Assembly: GCA_934169415.1 (NCBI GenBank)
Contig: CAKPNP010000016.1
Span: forward strand, 1-27,127
Direction of reading: 5' to 3'
Length of the DNA: 27,127 nucleotides
Source: an uncultured Bacilli bacterium
GTDB taxonomy: Bacteria; Bacillota_I; Bacilli_A; RF39; UBA660
In this document: in pieces, positions 1-9,317 of the stretch
Layout: every line of letters begins with the position of its first letter
Numbering within the stretch: position 1 is the first letter of the stretch
Made by a program: the position numbers and the translations under genes
Notes under the pieces: generated by a model
Database searches by the model: none
Seen by the model: the letters and a program-made list of their open reading frames with translations, nothing else
What the model was told of the DNA's origin: nothing

Positions 1-2
1 TT

Positions 3-1055
3 GATACAATAGCTCCAACAATCCCAAATATTACATATCTTGGAGGAAGTAATACACATTCATGGAAGAATAATTATGAAATAAAGTTAGAATCAAGTGA
101 TTCATTATCAGGAATAGATAGATTTTTATCAGATGGTAATAGTGATGGAAATAGTGATTTTGATATAGGAATAACGACTTCTACAACTGCAATATGGACT
201 CCATGGAATGGATTTAGTAATTGTAACCAAAAATTTGCTGTTATCGATATAGCAGGAAATGTATCAGGTTGGACAGGTGGTCAACATATACATATGGATA
301 CAGAAGCTCCATCTAAAACAGCAGTAGGACTTTTTGATGGAACAACATCAACTTCTTATATAAGTGGAAGTTGGACTAATAAAGACGTAATACATTATGT
401 ATCGGCAACAGATGAAATTTCAGGATTAGATTATTTTGAATATTCACACGATGGAATTAACTGGGGAAGAATTCCAAATTGGCAAAGTAGTTGGTTAAAC
501 TCTAATTTATTTACATATGTTATAAGTTGGGAAGGACAGTGGAATTTCTATATAAGAGCTGTAGATAAAGCTGGTAATAGAGGTTCAGCAAGTGATATGT
601 TTAATGTAAAAATTGTAAGAAATTTTTGTTCATCAACAAGATATGTAGATACAAATGAATCATGGGGATCTTGTTCAGCTGATTGTGGTGGTGGAACACA
701 AAACAAAACAGTAACAAGAACATATTATAGTAATTATACAGGTCAGTATTGTAGCCAAGAACAAGTTGTGACAGGTACTCAAAGTTGTAATACACATTCA
801 TGTCAAGTATGTGAAGTAGATATATTACATATGAGTGGATATGATGATTGGGGATGTCAATGTAAAGGATGGGCAAATACAGAAGAAGGATGCAAAGGCC
901 TTGGCGGAAATTGGCAATATTTTGACAATATAGGTGGATATGGATGCACAGTAGCAGCATTAGATAGATATATGACAAGAAAGGAATGTGCTTCATATTC
1001 TGCAACGAACGAATGTATTGCTAAAGATAGCAATTGCGACGGAAGGCCAGATTAA
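3..1055 (+). CDS. Secreted Ig-like/TSP1-like repeat protein, C-terminal part
   Basis: Open from the left edge in frame 3, so this is the 3' end of a longer gene; the first ATG at 294 is internal. The visible 350 residues contain two related Ig-like units, each opening with Asp-Thr-x-Ala-Pro and carrying SGxD near the middle and DxAGN near the end, typical of bacterial surface-protein Ig-like repeats. A thrombospondin type 1-like stretch follows (about nt 660-800: W-GSCSADCGGG, then paired cysteines). The last 80 residues are cysteine- and tryptophan-rich. No LPXTG motif or C-terminal membrane helix is visible, so the protein is probably secreted or held at the surface by its missing N-terminus. 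An adhesion or surface role is inferred. A terminator follows directly. Confidence 0.8.
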   Translation, partial: DTIAPTIPNITYLGGSNTHSWKNNYEIKLESSDSLSGIDRFLSDGNSDGNSDFDIGITTSTTAIWTPWNGFSNCNQKFAVIDIAGNVSGWTGGQHIHMDTEAPSKTAVGLFDGTTSTSYISGSWTNKDVIHYVSATDEISGLDYFEYSHDGINWGRIPNWQSSWLNSNLFTYVISWEGQWNFYIRAVDKAGNRGSASDMFNVKIVRNFCSSTRYVDTNESWGSCSADCGGGTQNKTVTRTYYSNYTGQYCSQEQVVTGTQSCNTHSCQVCEVDILHMSGYDDWGCQCKGWANTEEGCKGLGGNWQYFDNIGGYGCTVAALDRYMTRKECASYSATNECIAKDSNCDGRPD

Positions 1056-1060
1056 TTTTA

Positions 1061-1090
1061 AAAACACGAAAAAACATTCGTGTTTTTATT
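1061..1090 (+). terminator. Intrinsic terminator after the Ig/TSP1 gene
   Basis: Stem AAAACACGA (1061-1069) pairs with TCGTGTTTT (1078-1086), followed by T-rich sequence, right after the stop codon at 1055. Confidence 0.8.
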
Positions 1091-1111
1091 TACTAAAATA
1101 TATTTTTCTTA

Positions 1112-1117
1112 TATAAT
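1112..1117 (+). promoter_or_regulatory. Probable -10 box of the Y-family polymerase gene
   Basis: TATAAT hexamer 19 bp before ATG 1136, just after the preceding terminator. No convincing -35 was found. Confidence 0.4.
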
Positions 1118-1135
1118 TAAATTGTGGTGAAGAGT

Positions 1136-2323
1136 ATGGATAGAATAATATTTCATATAGATGTTAATAATGCTTTTTTATCTTGGACTGCAGTTTATTT
1201 ATTACAAAATGGATATAAATATGATATAAGAGATTCATATGCTGTAATAGGTGGGGATCCAAAACTTAGAAAAGGTATAGTTTTAGCCAAATCTAATTTA
1301 TGTAAAAAATTAGGTATATATACATCTGAAACATTATATTCTGCTAAAAAGAAATGTCCTAACTTAAAAGTATATCCACCAAACTACGAATTTTATCAAA
1401 AAATGAGCAATTCATTATTTAATTTATTAAGTAAATATACTCCTGATATAGAAATAGCATCAATAGATGAATGTTACCTAGATTATGGCAAGGTAAAAAG
1501 ATTATATGGTGATGAAATAGAATTTGCTAAAAAAATACAAAAAGAGATATATGATACATTAGGATTTACAGTAAATATAGGTATAGCTAATAATAAATTA
1601 TGTGCTAAGATGGCAAGTGATTTTTCTAAACCTAATAAAATACATACATTATATAAAAATGAGATAGAAGAAAAAATGTATCCACTTCCTATAGGTGATT
1701 TATTTGGAATAGGTAAAAAAACAGCACCTAAATTAGAAGCACTTGGTATTAAAACGATAGGGGATTTAGCTAATTTTGATATAAATATTTTATATAAACA
1801 TTTTAAAAATCAAGCTAATAATTATATAAATATGGCGCGTGGATTAGATGAGAGTATAGTAGATAGTTCTTTATTTGTTCCTAAGGGTATTAGTAATGAA
1901 ATAACACTCCAAACGGATATAGATAATATAGAAGATTTATATAAATATTTAATGAAATTATCAAATATGGTAGGGCCTAGACTTAGAAGTCAAAACAAAT
2001 ATGCAACTGTTTTATGTGTAATTATTAAAGATAATTATTTTAAAAGAAGAACTCATCAAAAAAAATTATCTAATCCAATTAATTCTGATGATTTAATATA
2101 TAAATATTCTAAGGAAATACTAGAAGAAATGTGGAATGATGATATAGTTAGATTAATTGGTATTAGATTAGATAAATTAACTAATAATATAAACTATCAG
2201 GGTTCTTTATTTGATAATTTAGTGGATGATAAAATAGATAATGTTATAGATTCAATAAAGAAAAAGTATGGATCTTCCTCTATAACTAAAGCAAGTTTAA
2301 AAAATAACTCAAGAATTTCTTGA
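1136..2323 (+). CDS. Y-family DNA polymerase (DinB/UmuC-like)
   Basis: A lesion-bypass DNA polymerase of the Y family, 395 aa. The palm motifs are clear: Asp9 in FHIDVNNAF binds the first metal and Asp111-Glu112 in ASIDECYLDY is the canonical SIDE motif. The helix-hairpin-helix/thumb segment (PIGDLFGIGKKTAPKL) and a little-finger domain follow. The DVNNAF-SW form of the first motif resembles the clostridial DinB/UmuC subgroup more than E. coli DinB, so Pol IV versus Pol V-like is left open. No LexA box was recognised. ATG 1136 is preferred over GTG 1124: MDRIIFH matches the usual family start, a GGTGAAG ribosome site lies just upstream, and a TATAAT at 1112-1117 would leave GTG almost leaderless. 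The gene ends inside a bidirectional terminator shared with the next gene. Confidence 0.9.
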   Translation: MDRIIFHIDVNNAFLSWTAVYLLQNGYKYDIRDSYAVIGGDPKLRKGIVLAKSNLCKKLGIYTSETLYSAKKKCPNLKVYPPNYEFYQKMSNSLFNLLSKYTPDIEIASIDECYLDYGKVKRLYGDEIEFAKKIQKEIYDTLGFTVNIGIANNKLCAKMASDFSKPNKIHTLYKNEIEEKMYPLPIGDLFGIGKKTAPKLEALGIKTIGDLANFDINILYKHFKNQANNYINMARGLDESIVDSSLFVPKGISNEITLQTDIDNIEDLYKYLMKLSNMVGPRLRSQNKYATVLCVIIKDNYFKRRTHQKKLSNPINSDDLIYKYSKEILEEMWNDDIVRLIGIRLDKLTNNINYQGSLFDNLVDDKIDNVIDSIKKKYGSSSITKASLKNNSRIS

Positions 2324-2333
2324 GTTATTTTGT
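2303..2333. terminator. Bidirectional terminator between convergent genes
   Basis: Perfect stem AATAACTCAAG (2303-2313) / CTTGAGTTATT (2319-2329) with a 5-nt loop. A-run on the left and T-run on the right, so it can act on both strands. It covers the stop codons of both flanking genes. Confidence 0.8.
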
Positions 2334-3431
2334 TATTTCTATAAGTATAAATTTATAATTATTTTTATATTCTGTTAATCCATCAAATACTGGATCTAAA
2401 GTTATTTTATATTTATCAAAAGAAATAGTTGAAAGAGTAGTAAATTTAGTTTTAAAATCGTTTACTTCTTCTGGATATAATTTTTCTATAATACTAGTAA
2501 TTGTATTGTAAGTAGCATTTGATAGGTTATTTCTTTCACCAACTATAAAGTTATAAGTTATATCATTAGGGGTACTATATAATATTATATCTCCTTTTTT
2601 AAAATATAAATTATTTAAATCAACAGTACTTAATTCATTTGAATTTATATATAATGATTTTATTTGTGATACATCAAAATTAGTATCAATATTAATAGTT
2701 ATATCATATGTATCAGAATTATCAAATGTAGTAATTCCTATAGTATTAAATTGTAGATTATTTTGAACAGCAGATAAATAGTTAGATGTTTCATTAATAC
2801 CATGTCCATTAAATATTCCAATACCATCTAGTACAATATATAATGCATATAAATTGTCTTGATAATCTTCTAATTTATTTATTGTAGTAGTAAGATTTCT
2901 ACCATCTAAATTAAATGTTATTTGCTTATTTGTAAATTCATTACTTAAATTAAATAATATTAAGTTATCTGAACTTGTAACTGTAACTGTGTAATTATTT
3001 GAAAGTAATTTATAATAAATATTATCATTTACATTTGAAATAATATCATTTAATGTAATTGTTTTATTTATGTTAGTATCATTACCAGATGGAATATCAG
3101 GTGTAGTTGGTTTATTTAATTTAGGAAAAATTATTATACTAACTAATATAACTACAAAAATCAAAAGAATAGCAATTATAACAATTAATTTTAACTTTTT
3201 ATTATTTTTAAATACAACTGTTTTTCTAGTATTTGTATTATCAGAACTATTATTTTCATTAATTTTTTCATTGTTAGTTTTAATTTCATTATTCATATTA
3301 GGTTCAGTATTAACTTTAACATTACTAACATTTTCTTCTTTATTTACAGTACTTTCCTTTAATATTTCATTTGGATTTAATGGATTTACATATTGTAGTT
3401 TTATATTATTTTGATTATTATTTTCGTTCAT
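2325..3431 (-). CDS. Membrane-anchored hypothetical protein with large extracytoplasmic domain
   Basis: No family recognised. The 368-aa protein has an Asn/Glu-rich, probably disordered cytoplasmic N-terminus (about residues 1-75), a basic patch, one strong transmembrane helix (about 82-103) and a 260-residue extracytoplasmic domain. That domain looks beta-rich (alternating Ile/Thr/Asn stretches) and has no cysteines. It begins 74 nt downstream of the class A PBP gene on the same strand, so the two may be co-transcribed, which would fit an envelope role. The start is supported by an AGAGGT site about 8 nt before the ATG. Composition matches the chromosomal neighbours. Confidence 0.7.
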   Translation of the reverse strand: MNENNNQNNIKLQYVNPLNPNEILKESTVNKEENVSNVKVNTEPNMNNEIKTNNEKINENNSSDNTNTRKTVVFKNNKKLKLIVIIAILLIFVVILVSIIIFPKLNKPTTPDIPSGNDTNINKTITLNDIISNVNDNIYYKLLSNNYTVTVTSSDNLILFNLSNEFTNKQITFNLDGRNLTTTINKLEDYQDNLYALYIVLDGIGIFNGHGINETSNYLSAVQNNLQFNTIGITTFDNSDTYDITINIDTNFDVSQIKSLYINSNELSTVDLNNLYFKKGDIILYSTPNDITYNFIVGERNNLSNATYNTITSIIEKLYPEEVNDFKTKFTTLSTISFDKYKITLDPVFDGLTEYKNNYKFILIEITK

Positions 3432-3505
3432 ATAAATACCTCTTTCTTATTCTAAAAAGATTATATCATGAATACAAATTTTAATCAAATTCTGTTTGTA
3501 AAATA

Positions 3506-5437
3506 TTAGTCAACCTTAATGGTAGGTATTGCATCATCAAAATTATAGTCTTTAGATGGCTCTGTACCTTTTATATAATAAAGTATAGTAGCATTTTTAT
3601 TATCATTAGTAGCTATAGAACCGGATACTGGATCTGCTAGTACACCGACTACATTAGATGGCATATCAAACCATGAATCAGGAGCATCACCTAAATAAGA
3701 TTCTATAATATCAGCCCACATAGATTTATTATTAACAGTATCAGTGGAAGTTATTTTTCTATTATCGTCATATCCAGACCAAATTCCAACAACTATATCT
3801 TTATTGTATCCAAAACATAAATGATCAAAATCCGTTGTTCCTGTTTTAATTGCATATTTTCTAGTTAGTTTATATGATATTCCATAACTAGTAGGGTATG
3901 TATAACTTATAAATTTAGTATTAGTTGTATTAGCTAATAATTCGCTTATTATATATGTTAAGCTTTTATTTAATACGACTTCATCAATATCTTTATGTTC
4001 ATATAAAATATTACCACTTATATCGGTTACTTTTTCTATAAAGTATGGTTCAACTTTTTTTCCTTCACTAGCTAAATATGAATATGCCCCCATCATATCA
4101 ATTAAACTTATAGCTTCACTACCTAAAGCAAGTGAAGGTATACTATTTAAAGAATTAATTCCAACTCTCTTCATCATTTCTACTAGTGCATCACTTCCTA
4201 GAAATAAATGCGTTTTAACAGCATATATATTATCTGAATATGCAATAGCTGCAGCCATTGATATTTCTTTATTTGGATATGTATCAGCAAAATTAGTAGG
4301 ACTATATGTTTGATTATCTGAAAATACAAATGTTGTTGCTTCACTTGTAAAAGTGGTTGAAGCTGTAAAATTATTTTCTAAGGCAGCATAATATAAAAAT
4401 GGTTTAATAGTAGATCCAACACTTCTAGTAGTATTAGTTGCTCTATTATACTGACTTTTAGCATAATCAGTTCCTCCAACTAGTCCTAGAACAGCACCAT
4501 TAGGCTTCATTATAATAGATGCAACTTGTATATCGTTTGTTACACTATTTTCTATTACTTTTTCAATACTTTCTTGTGCATGTGGATCTAGAGTTGTATA
4601 TATTTTTAAACCACCTGTAGTAATAAATGATGATGGAATACTATTTATTTTTTTTAATTCGTCTATAACAGCGTCTTCAAAATACATAACACTTGCTAAT
4701 TTGTTATTTTTAGTATTATTAAATACTAATTCTTCATTTTTAGCTTTTTCTAATTCTTCTGAAGTAATATATTTATCTCTTAACATTGAATTTAATACTA
4801 TTAATTGTCTTTCTTTAGCAGATTCTAAATTTACGAAAGGTGAATATTCACTTGGTCTATTTGGAATTCCTGCTAACATTGATGCCTCAGCTAAAGTTAA
4901 GTCTTTGGCACTTTTTCCAAAATAGTATTTACTAGCATTTTCTATTCCAAATATACCGCCATAGTTTATTGTATTTAAATATCCTTCTAGTATTTCTTCT
5001 TTAGTATAATGTGTTTCTATTCTAACAGTAAGCCAAGCTTCATTTATTTTTCTTTCTATTGTTTTATCAAAATCTAAATATAAGTTTTTAGCATATTGCT
5101 GTGTTATAGTAGAAGCACCTTCACTCATACTTCTGGATTTTATATTATTGATAAAAGCTTTTATAATTCTTAAATAATCAAATCCCTGATGTTTAAAAAA
5201 ATGTCTATCTTCGATTGCAACTGTTGCAGTTATAATATCTTTATCCAGTTCTTCATAACTTATCCATTCATCAGTTCCAGTAATTAAATTATCGTTAGAA
5301 TCATAAAAATAATAACTTTTAGCGCTACTTATTGTTAGTTTAGGACTTATTAATGCATATAAATAAATACCTAAATAAAATATAGCTATACTTATTAAAA
5401 ATATATTAAATACAAAAAATATTCTTCTTTTTTTCAT
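3506..5437 (-). CDS. Class A penicillin-binding protein (glycosyltransferase plus transpeptidase)
   Basis: A bifunctional peptidoglycan synthase of 643 aa, polymerising lipid II and cross-linking stem peptides outside the membrane. It has a short basic N-terminus and a membrane anchor (about 8-30). The GT51 domain carries the EDRHFFKHQG motif with catalytic Glu76 and the ASTITQQYAKN and INYGGIFGIENASKYYFGK segments. The transpeptidase domain has SxxK at Ser342-Lys345 (STIK), an SDN near 404 and KTG at 531-533 (KTGTT). The C-terminus stops soon after the transpeptidase domain, without a PASTA or long disordered tail, so it is a compact PBP1a/PonA-type enzyme. An AAGGTG ribosome site sits 7 nt before the ATG. 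It diverges from ywiB-argS and may share a transcript with the downstream membrane protein. Confidence 0.95.
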   Translation of the reverse strand: MKKRRIFFVFNIFLISIAIFYLGIYLYALISPKLTISSAKSYYFYDSNDNLITGTDEWISYEELDKDIITATVAIEDRHFFKHQGFDYLRIIKAFINNIKSRSMSEGASTITQQYAKNLYLDFDKTIERKINEAWLTVRIETHYTKEEILEGYLNTINYGGIFGIENASKYYFGKSAKDLTLAEASMLAGIPNRPSEYSPFVNLESAKERQLIVLNSMLRDKYITSEELEKAKNEELVFNNTKNNKLASVMYFEDAVIDELKKINSIPSSFITTGGLKIYTTLDPHAQESIEKVIENSVTNDIQVASIIMKPNGAVLGLVGGTDYAKSQYNRATNTTRSVGSTIKPFLYYAALENNFTASTTFTSEATTFVFSDNQTYSPTNFADTYPNKEISMAAAIAYSDNIYAVKTHLFLGSDALVEMMKRVGINSLNSIPSLALGSEAISLIDMMGAYSYLASEGKKVEPYFIEKVTDISGNILYEHKDIDEVVLNKSLTYIISELLANTTNTKFISYTYPTSYGISYKLTRKYAIKTGTTDFDHLCFGYNKDIVVGIWSGYDDNRKITSTDTVNNKSMWADIIESYLGDAPDSWFDMPSNVVGVLADPVSGSIATNDNKNATILYYIKGTEPSKDYNFDDAIPTIKVD

Positions 5438-5504
5438 TTTTATTCACCTTTATATTATTATTAGAAAAATAAGGAAAAATATAAGTGCATTTTATATAAA
5501 AGTA

Positions 5505-5513
5505 TGTTATAAT
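5505..5513 (+). promoter_or_regulatory. Extended -10 promoter for ywiB-argS
   Basis: TG-T-TATAAT (TG at 5505-5506, TATAAT at 5508-5513), about 20 bp before the ywiB start; the -35 region is weak. Confidence 0.6.
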
Positions 5514-5533
5514 TACACATGTTGAGGTGAATT

Positions 5534-5860
5534 ATGATTACAGTAACTATTAATAATGATAAAAAAACTTATGATGCAGATATTAATAATAGAGTAGTAA
5601 AGTATGTTGATAATGATTACAAAGTTACTGTTGATTATAATGATACTTTAAAAATTATAAGAGAAAATGATGAATATTATATGTGTTTAAAATTTATTCC
5701 ATATAAAACTATAAAATGTGAATGTAAATTAATTAAAGAAAATTTTAATTTTGACATTAATATTTATACAGAATATGTTTTAATAACTGACAATAAAATA
5801 AGTGTTAAGTATATTGTTAACTCTAATAGTATAGTATGTTTGGATTTGGAGATGAAATAA
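5534..5860 (+). CDS. ywiB: YwiB-like DUF1934 beta-barrel protein
   Basis: A small protein of 108 aa assigned to the YwiB/DUF1934 (calycin/lipocalin-like) family from its alternating beta-strand pattern and its position: in B. subtilis ywiB lies directly before argS and rpoE, exactly as here. It is shorter than the usual 140 residues. The biochemical role of the family is not established. A GAGGTG ribosome site lies 5 nt before the ATG and an extended -10 promoter lies upstream. Its TAA overlaps the argS ATG by one base (TAATG), suggesting translational coupling. Confidence 0.7.
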   Translation: MITVTINNDKKTYDADINNRVVKYVDNDYKVTVDYNDTLKIIRENDEYYMCLKFIPYKTIKCECKLIKENFNFDINIYTEYVLITDNKISVKYIVNSNSIVCLDLEMK

Positions 5861-7548
5861 TGAATTTAGATAGTATTAATAAAATAATAAATGATGCATT
5901 TTTAGAAAACGGTTATAAAAATGATACAAAGATAATAAAATCAAATAGGCCAGATTTATGTGATTATCAATGTGATGATATATTTAAAATGTGCAAAATC
6001 TATCATGAATCACCTAATAAAATAGGTACTTCTGTAGTAAATAGCATTAATTCAATTAATAATTTTAGTGATTATTTTAGTGAAGTTACATTTTGTCCTC
6101 CAGGTTTTATTAATATTAAATTAAGTGATAAATTTATAAATCAATATATAAATGATATGATAACCAATCCTAAATTTAATATTAAAGAGGCTAATAAAAC
6201 TTATTTTTTAGATTATGGTGGACCTAATATAGCAAAACCATTACATGTAGGACATTTAAGAACTGCTATAATAGGTGAATCATTAAAAAGAATAATAAAA
6301 TTTAAAGGAAATAAAACTATTTCGGATGTACACTTAGGAGATTACGGCCTACAAATAGGTGAGGTAATATATGGCATTATAAATGATAATTTAAGCTATG
6401 ATGATATAACATTAGAATACTTAGAATATATTTACCCTAAAATGAGTAAATTATGTAAAGAAAATAAAGAAATATTAGATGAATGTGCATTAATTACAAA
6501 AAAACTTCAAGATGGAGATTTAACTTATCACAAGTATTTTGAAAAAATATGTGAAGTTTCTATTAGAGATATAAAAAGATTATATAATTTTTTAGATGTT
6601 TCTTTTGATTTGTGGCTTGGTGAGTCTGATTCATATAAATATATCGATTCTCTAACTAATTTACTTAATAGTAAAAATTTACTTAAGGAATCAAATGGAG
6701 CTTTAGTAATTGATGTTAAAAAAGAAAGTGATACAAAAGAAATACCACCGTTAATATATCAAAAGAGTAATAAAGCATATTTATATGCAACAACTGATTT
6801 AGCTACTATATATGATAGAGTAAAATATCATCCTGATTATATTTTATATATTACTGATTTAAGACAATCACTACATTTTGAAACTGTATTTAGAGCAAGT
6901 AAATTAGCTGGTCTAACAGATAATATTACCTTAAAACACCTAGGATATGGAACTGTTAATGATTTAAGTGGTAAGCCATTTAAAACAAGAAATGGTGATG
7001 CAGCTAAATTAGATGATTTATTTATGCAAGTAAGAAAAAGTTTTATTGATATAAAAGAAGAAAATAACTTACTTAGCAGTAAAGATTTAGATATAATAGT
7101 TAATTCTATAATAAAGTTTGCTGATTTACAAAATAATTATGAAAGAGATTATATATTTGATATTAATAAATTTTCTAAAGTAGTAGGGAAAACTGGACCT
7201 TATATTTTATATACTTACTTAAGAATGAATAAGATAATAAATGAAAATGTAATAACAAAACCAACACTTAATAATACTATATATAATGAATATGATAGAA
7301 ATTTAAGATTAAAATTAATGGAATTAAATTTAGCAGTCGATTTAGCATTTAATGAATTAAGACCAAATTATGTAGCTGATTATTTATATGATTTATGTGT
7401 ATTAGATAATATATTTTATCAAAATAATCATATAAATAGTGTAAGTGAAGATAAAAAGCAAGAATGGTTAGTTTTAATTGATTTAACTAACAAAGTAATA
7501 AAACAATTATTAAATTTATTAGTAATAGATATACCAAGTAAAATGTAA
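5860..7548 (+). CDS. argS: Arginyl-tRNA synthetase
   Basis: Class I synthetase charging tRNA-Arg, 562 aa, about the normal length. The N-terminal additional domain (about 1-110) is followed by the signature DYGGPNIAKPLHVGHLRTAI, with the HIGH-equivalent HVGH at 129-132. The KMSKS loop has the relaxed KTRNG form (SGKPFKTRNGDAAKL), which is normal for ArgRS. The C-terminal DALR anticodon-binding domain starts near VGKTGPYILYTYLR. ATG 5860 is preferred over the upstream in-frame ATG 5836 because it has a GGAG site at the right distance and forms the usual TAATG junction with ywiB. Confidence 0.96.
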   Translation: MNLDSINKIINDAFLENGYKNDTKIIKSNRPDLCDYQCDDIFKMCKIYHESPNKIGTSVVNSINSINNFSDYFSEVTFCPPGFINIKLSDKFINQYINDMITNPKFNIKEANKTYFLDYGGPNIAKPLHVGHLRTAIIGESLKRIIKFKGNKTISDVHLGDYGLQIGEVIYGIINDNLSYDDITLEYLEYIYPKMSKLCKENKEILDECALITKKLQDGDLTYHKYFEKICEVSIRDIKRLYNFLDVSFDLWLGESDSYKYIDSLTNLLNSKNLLKESNGALVIDVKKESDTKEIPPLIYQKSNKAYLYATTDLATIYDRVKYHPDYILYITDLRQSLHFETVFRASKLAGLTDNITLKHLGYGTVNDLSGKPFKTRNGDAAKLDDLFMQVRKSFIDIKEENNLLSSKDLDIIVNSIIKFADLQNNYERDYIFDINKFSKVVGKTGPYILYTYLRMNKIINENVITKPTLNNTIYNEYDRNLRLKLMELNLAVDLAFNELRPNYVADYLYDLCVLDNIFYQNNHINSVSEDKKQEWLVLIDLTNKVIKQLLNLLVIDIPSKM

Positions 7549-7564
7549 AATTTATAAAAAAGTA

Positions 7565-7592
7565 TTGACACATTCTATAAATATGTTAAAAT
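7565..7592 (+). promoter_or_regulatory. rpoE promoter
   Basis: Consensus -35 TTGACA (7565-7570), 16-bp spacer, -10 TAAAAT (7587-7592) preceded by TG (7584-7585). It separates rpoE from argS transcription. It is one of the strongest promoters in the window. Confidence 0.8.
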
Positions 7593-7625
7593 GATACAGA
7601 TATGTTTATTTTAGGAGGTAATCAT

Positions 7626-8045
7626 ATGCTTAAAGATATGACTTTAGAACAATTAGAAGTATTATCGCATTCTGATATAGCAGAGCTTATATTAAGGGAA
7701 AGTGCATCTTTAAATACACCTACTTTATTTAAAAAAATATGTGATTTATTAGGATATAGTGAATCTGAATATATGGATAAAATAGGGGATTTTTATACTT
7801 CTCTTGCAACAGATAAAAGATTTGTATTTTTAGATACTAATGAATGGGCCCTAAGGGAACAACATCCAGTAGATATAGTAATGGATGATGAAGATTTAGA
7901 TGAATCTTATGATGAAGAAGAAAGTGAAAATCTAGAAACTGAAGAAGAGGATGTCGAAGAATCTTTAGATGAAATAGATGAAGACTTAGAAGATTTAGAA
8001 GACTTATCTATTAAAACAGAAGATGAAATAGAAGAAAACGACTAA
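7626..8045 (+). CDS. rpoE: RNA polymerase delta subunit
   Basis: Delta subunit of Firmicutes RNA polymerase, 139 aa, which promotes polymerase recycling and promoter selectivity. The first 80 residues form the winged-helix HARE-HTH domain (SHSDIAELILRE ... FYTSLATDKRFVFL ... NEWALREQHPV). The remainder is the diagnostic, almost wholly Asp/Glu acidic tail. ATG 7626 is chosen because a perfect AGGAGG lies 7 nt upstream; the in-frame ATG 7602 lies before that site. The order ywiB-argS-rpoE matches B. subtilis. The gene ends in a strong terminator shared with the convergent ymfH. Confidence 0.93.
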   Translation: MLKDMTLEQLEVLSHSDIAELILRESASLNTPTLFKKICDLLGYSESEYMDKIGDFYTSLATDKRFVFLDTNEWALREQHPVDIVMDDEDLDESYDEEESENLETEEEDVEESLDEIDEDLEDLEDLSIKTEDEIEEND

Positions 8046-8063
8046 AATTTAGTCGTTTTTTGG
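8035..8063. terminator. Bidirectional terminator rpoE / ymfH
   Basis: Stem AAAACGACT (8035-8043) / AGTCGTTTT (8051-8059), T-run on the right and A-run on the left, spanning the stops of both convergent genes. Confidence 0.85.
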
Positions 8064-9317
8064 TTCAACAATATATTCAGTTATATTTTTTAAATTTAGT
8101 GATTTAATAAATTTATTAAAATCTTCAAAATTTAAAGCTTTTATTTGATCATATAAATCAGTATTAACATCACCATAGAATATAACATCATTAATAACAC
8201 TATGATTTAATCTAAATATATTATCAGATAAATAAATTAAAGAACTTATTAAAGTTTTTTTCTTTCTATTAAAATCGTCTTCTATAATATCTAAAGATTT
8301 CATTTCGTTTTTAATTTTATTAATTACTTCTTCTGGATAATCAGTCATAGCAAATACAAATATAATTAAATAATTATCTACTATATTATAATCTATAACA
8401 AGTGATTCATTTATTAATTTATCATTTATTAGTTTTTCTTGAAATAGACTTGTACTTCCTAATTTACAATCAAATAATGTTAATGTATATATTAAAGATT
8501 CATAATTATTTTTAAATGGAATTTTATAAGCAAGTACACATTCACTAATTGAAACATTTAACTTACATTTATCTTTTTTTACAGCAACACTAACTGGTTC
8601 GTCATATTTTTTAATTTTAACTTTACCAATCTTATCAAATTTTTTCTTACTTTGGTTTTCTTTAATTATTTTTATAGTCTCTATTGGATCTACATTTCCA
8701 GTTACAACTATAAACATATTAGAAGGGTGATAGAAAGTATTATAACATGTATATAATTCTTCTTTTGTAATACTTCTAACTGATTTAATAGTACCTATTA
8801 TAGAATTTTTCATAGGATGATTAGAAAAGCAATTTTCAAGTGTCTTTTCATATATTACAGTATCTGGATCATCTAAATACATTTTAATTTCTTGTTCTAT
8901 TATACCTTTTTCTTTTTCTACATTTTCATCTGTAAAATAAGGTTCTTGTACATAATCTAATAAATAATTTAAATTTTCACTAAAGAAATTAGGTCCAGAG
9001 AATAGGTAAGTTGTTTTATATTGGTTTGTATTAGCATTACAATCACTACCACGTTCATTATAAAAAGTAAAAGGATCAATGTTATCTTTTTGTTCAAATA
9101 GTTTATGCTCTAAAAAATGTGCGATACCAAGTGGAACTTTTACATATTCTTTTTTATTATTTGGTATAAATTCTATTTCATTAGATCCAAATTTAGTTGA
9201 GAATGTTACATAAATGTTGTTAAAGTTTTGTTTTGGAATAACATATATAGTTAATCCATTATCTAATTTTTCTTCATATAAATCAAGGTTTAAGTGTTTT
9301 AAATTAGTTTTCTTCAT
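8049..9317 (-). CDS. ymfH: M16 family zinc peptidase, YmfH-like (catalytic partner)
   Basis: A 422-aa insulinase-family (M16) peptidase. The inverted zinc motif HxxEH is intact as H67-F-L-E70-H71, within the segment GIAHFLEHKLFEQKDNID. The downstream Glu-rich helix (ENVEKEKGIIEQEI) supplies the third ligand and the C-terminal M16 half is present. It overlaps the upstream ymfF-like gene by 14 nt, so the pair is translationally coupled. By analogy with M16B heterodimers, this is the active subunit paired with the motif-less YmfF. The pair sits together in many Firmicutes, with roles proposed in peptide or leader processing; the native substrate here cannot be read from sequence. Confidence 0.9.
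   Translation of the reverse strand: MKKTNLKHLNLDLYEEKLDNGLTIYVIPKQNFNNIYVTFSTKFGSNEIEFIPNNKKEYVKVPLGIAHFLEHKLFEQKDNIDPFTFYNERGSDCNANTNQYKTTYLFSGPNFFSENLNYLLDYVQEPYFTDENVEKEKGIIEQEIKMYLDDPDTVIYEKTLENCFSNHPMKNSIIGTIKSVRSITKEELYTCYNTFYHPSNMFIVVTGNVDPIETIKIIKENQSKKKFDKIGKVKIKKYDEPVSVAVKKDKCKLNVSISECVLAYKIPFKNNYESLIYTLTLFDCKLGSTSLFQEKLINDKLINESLVIDYNIVDNYLIIFVFAMTDYPEEVINKIKNEMKSLDIIEDDFNRKKKTLISSLIYLSDNIFRLNHSVINDVIFYGDVNTDLYDQIKALNFEDFNKFIKSLNLKNITEYIVEPKND

Noticed and set aside
601..1005. 134-aa minus-strand ORF
   Set aside because: Lies wholly inside the Ig/TSP1 gene on the other strand, with His/Leu/Tyr-rich antisense composition and no ribosome site.
3070..3414. 114-aa plus-strand ORF
   Set aside because: Antisense to the membrane segment and disordered N-terminus of the 2325-3431 gene; its hydrophobicity reflects that antisense composition.
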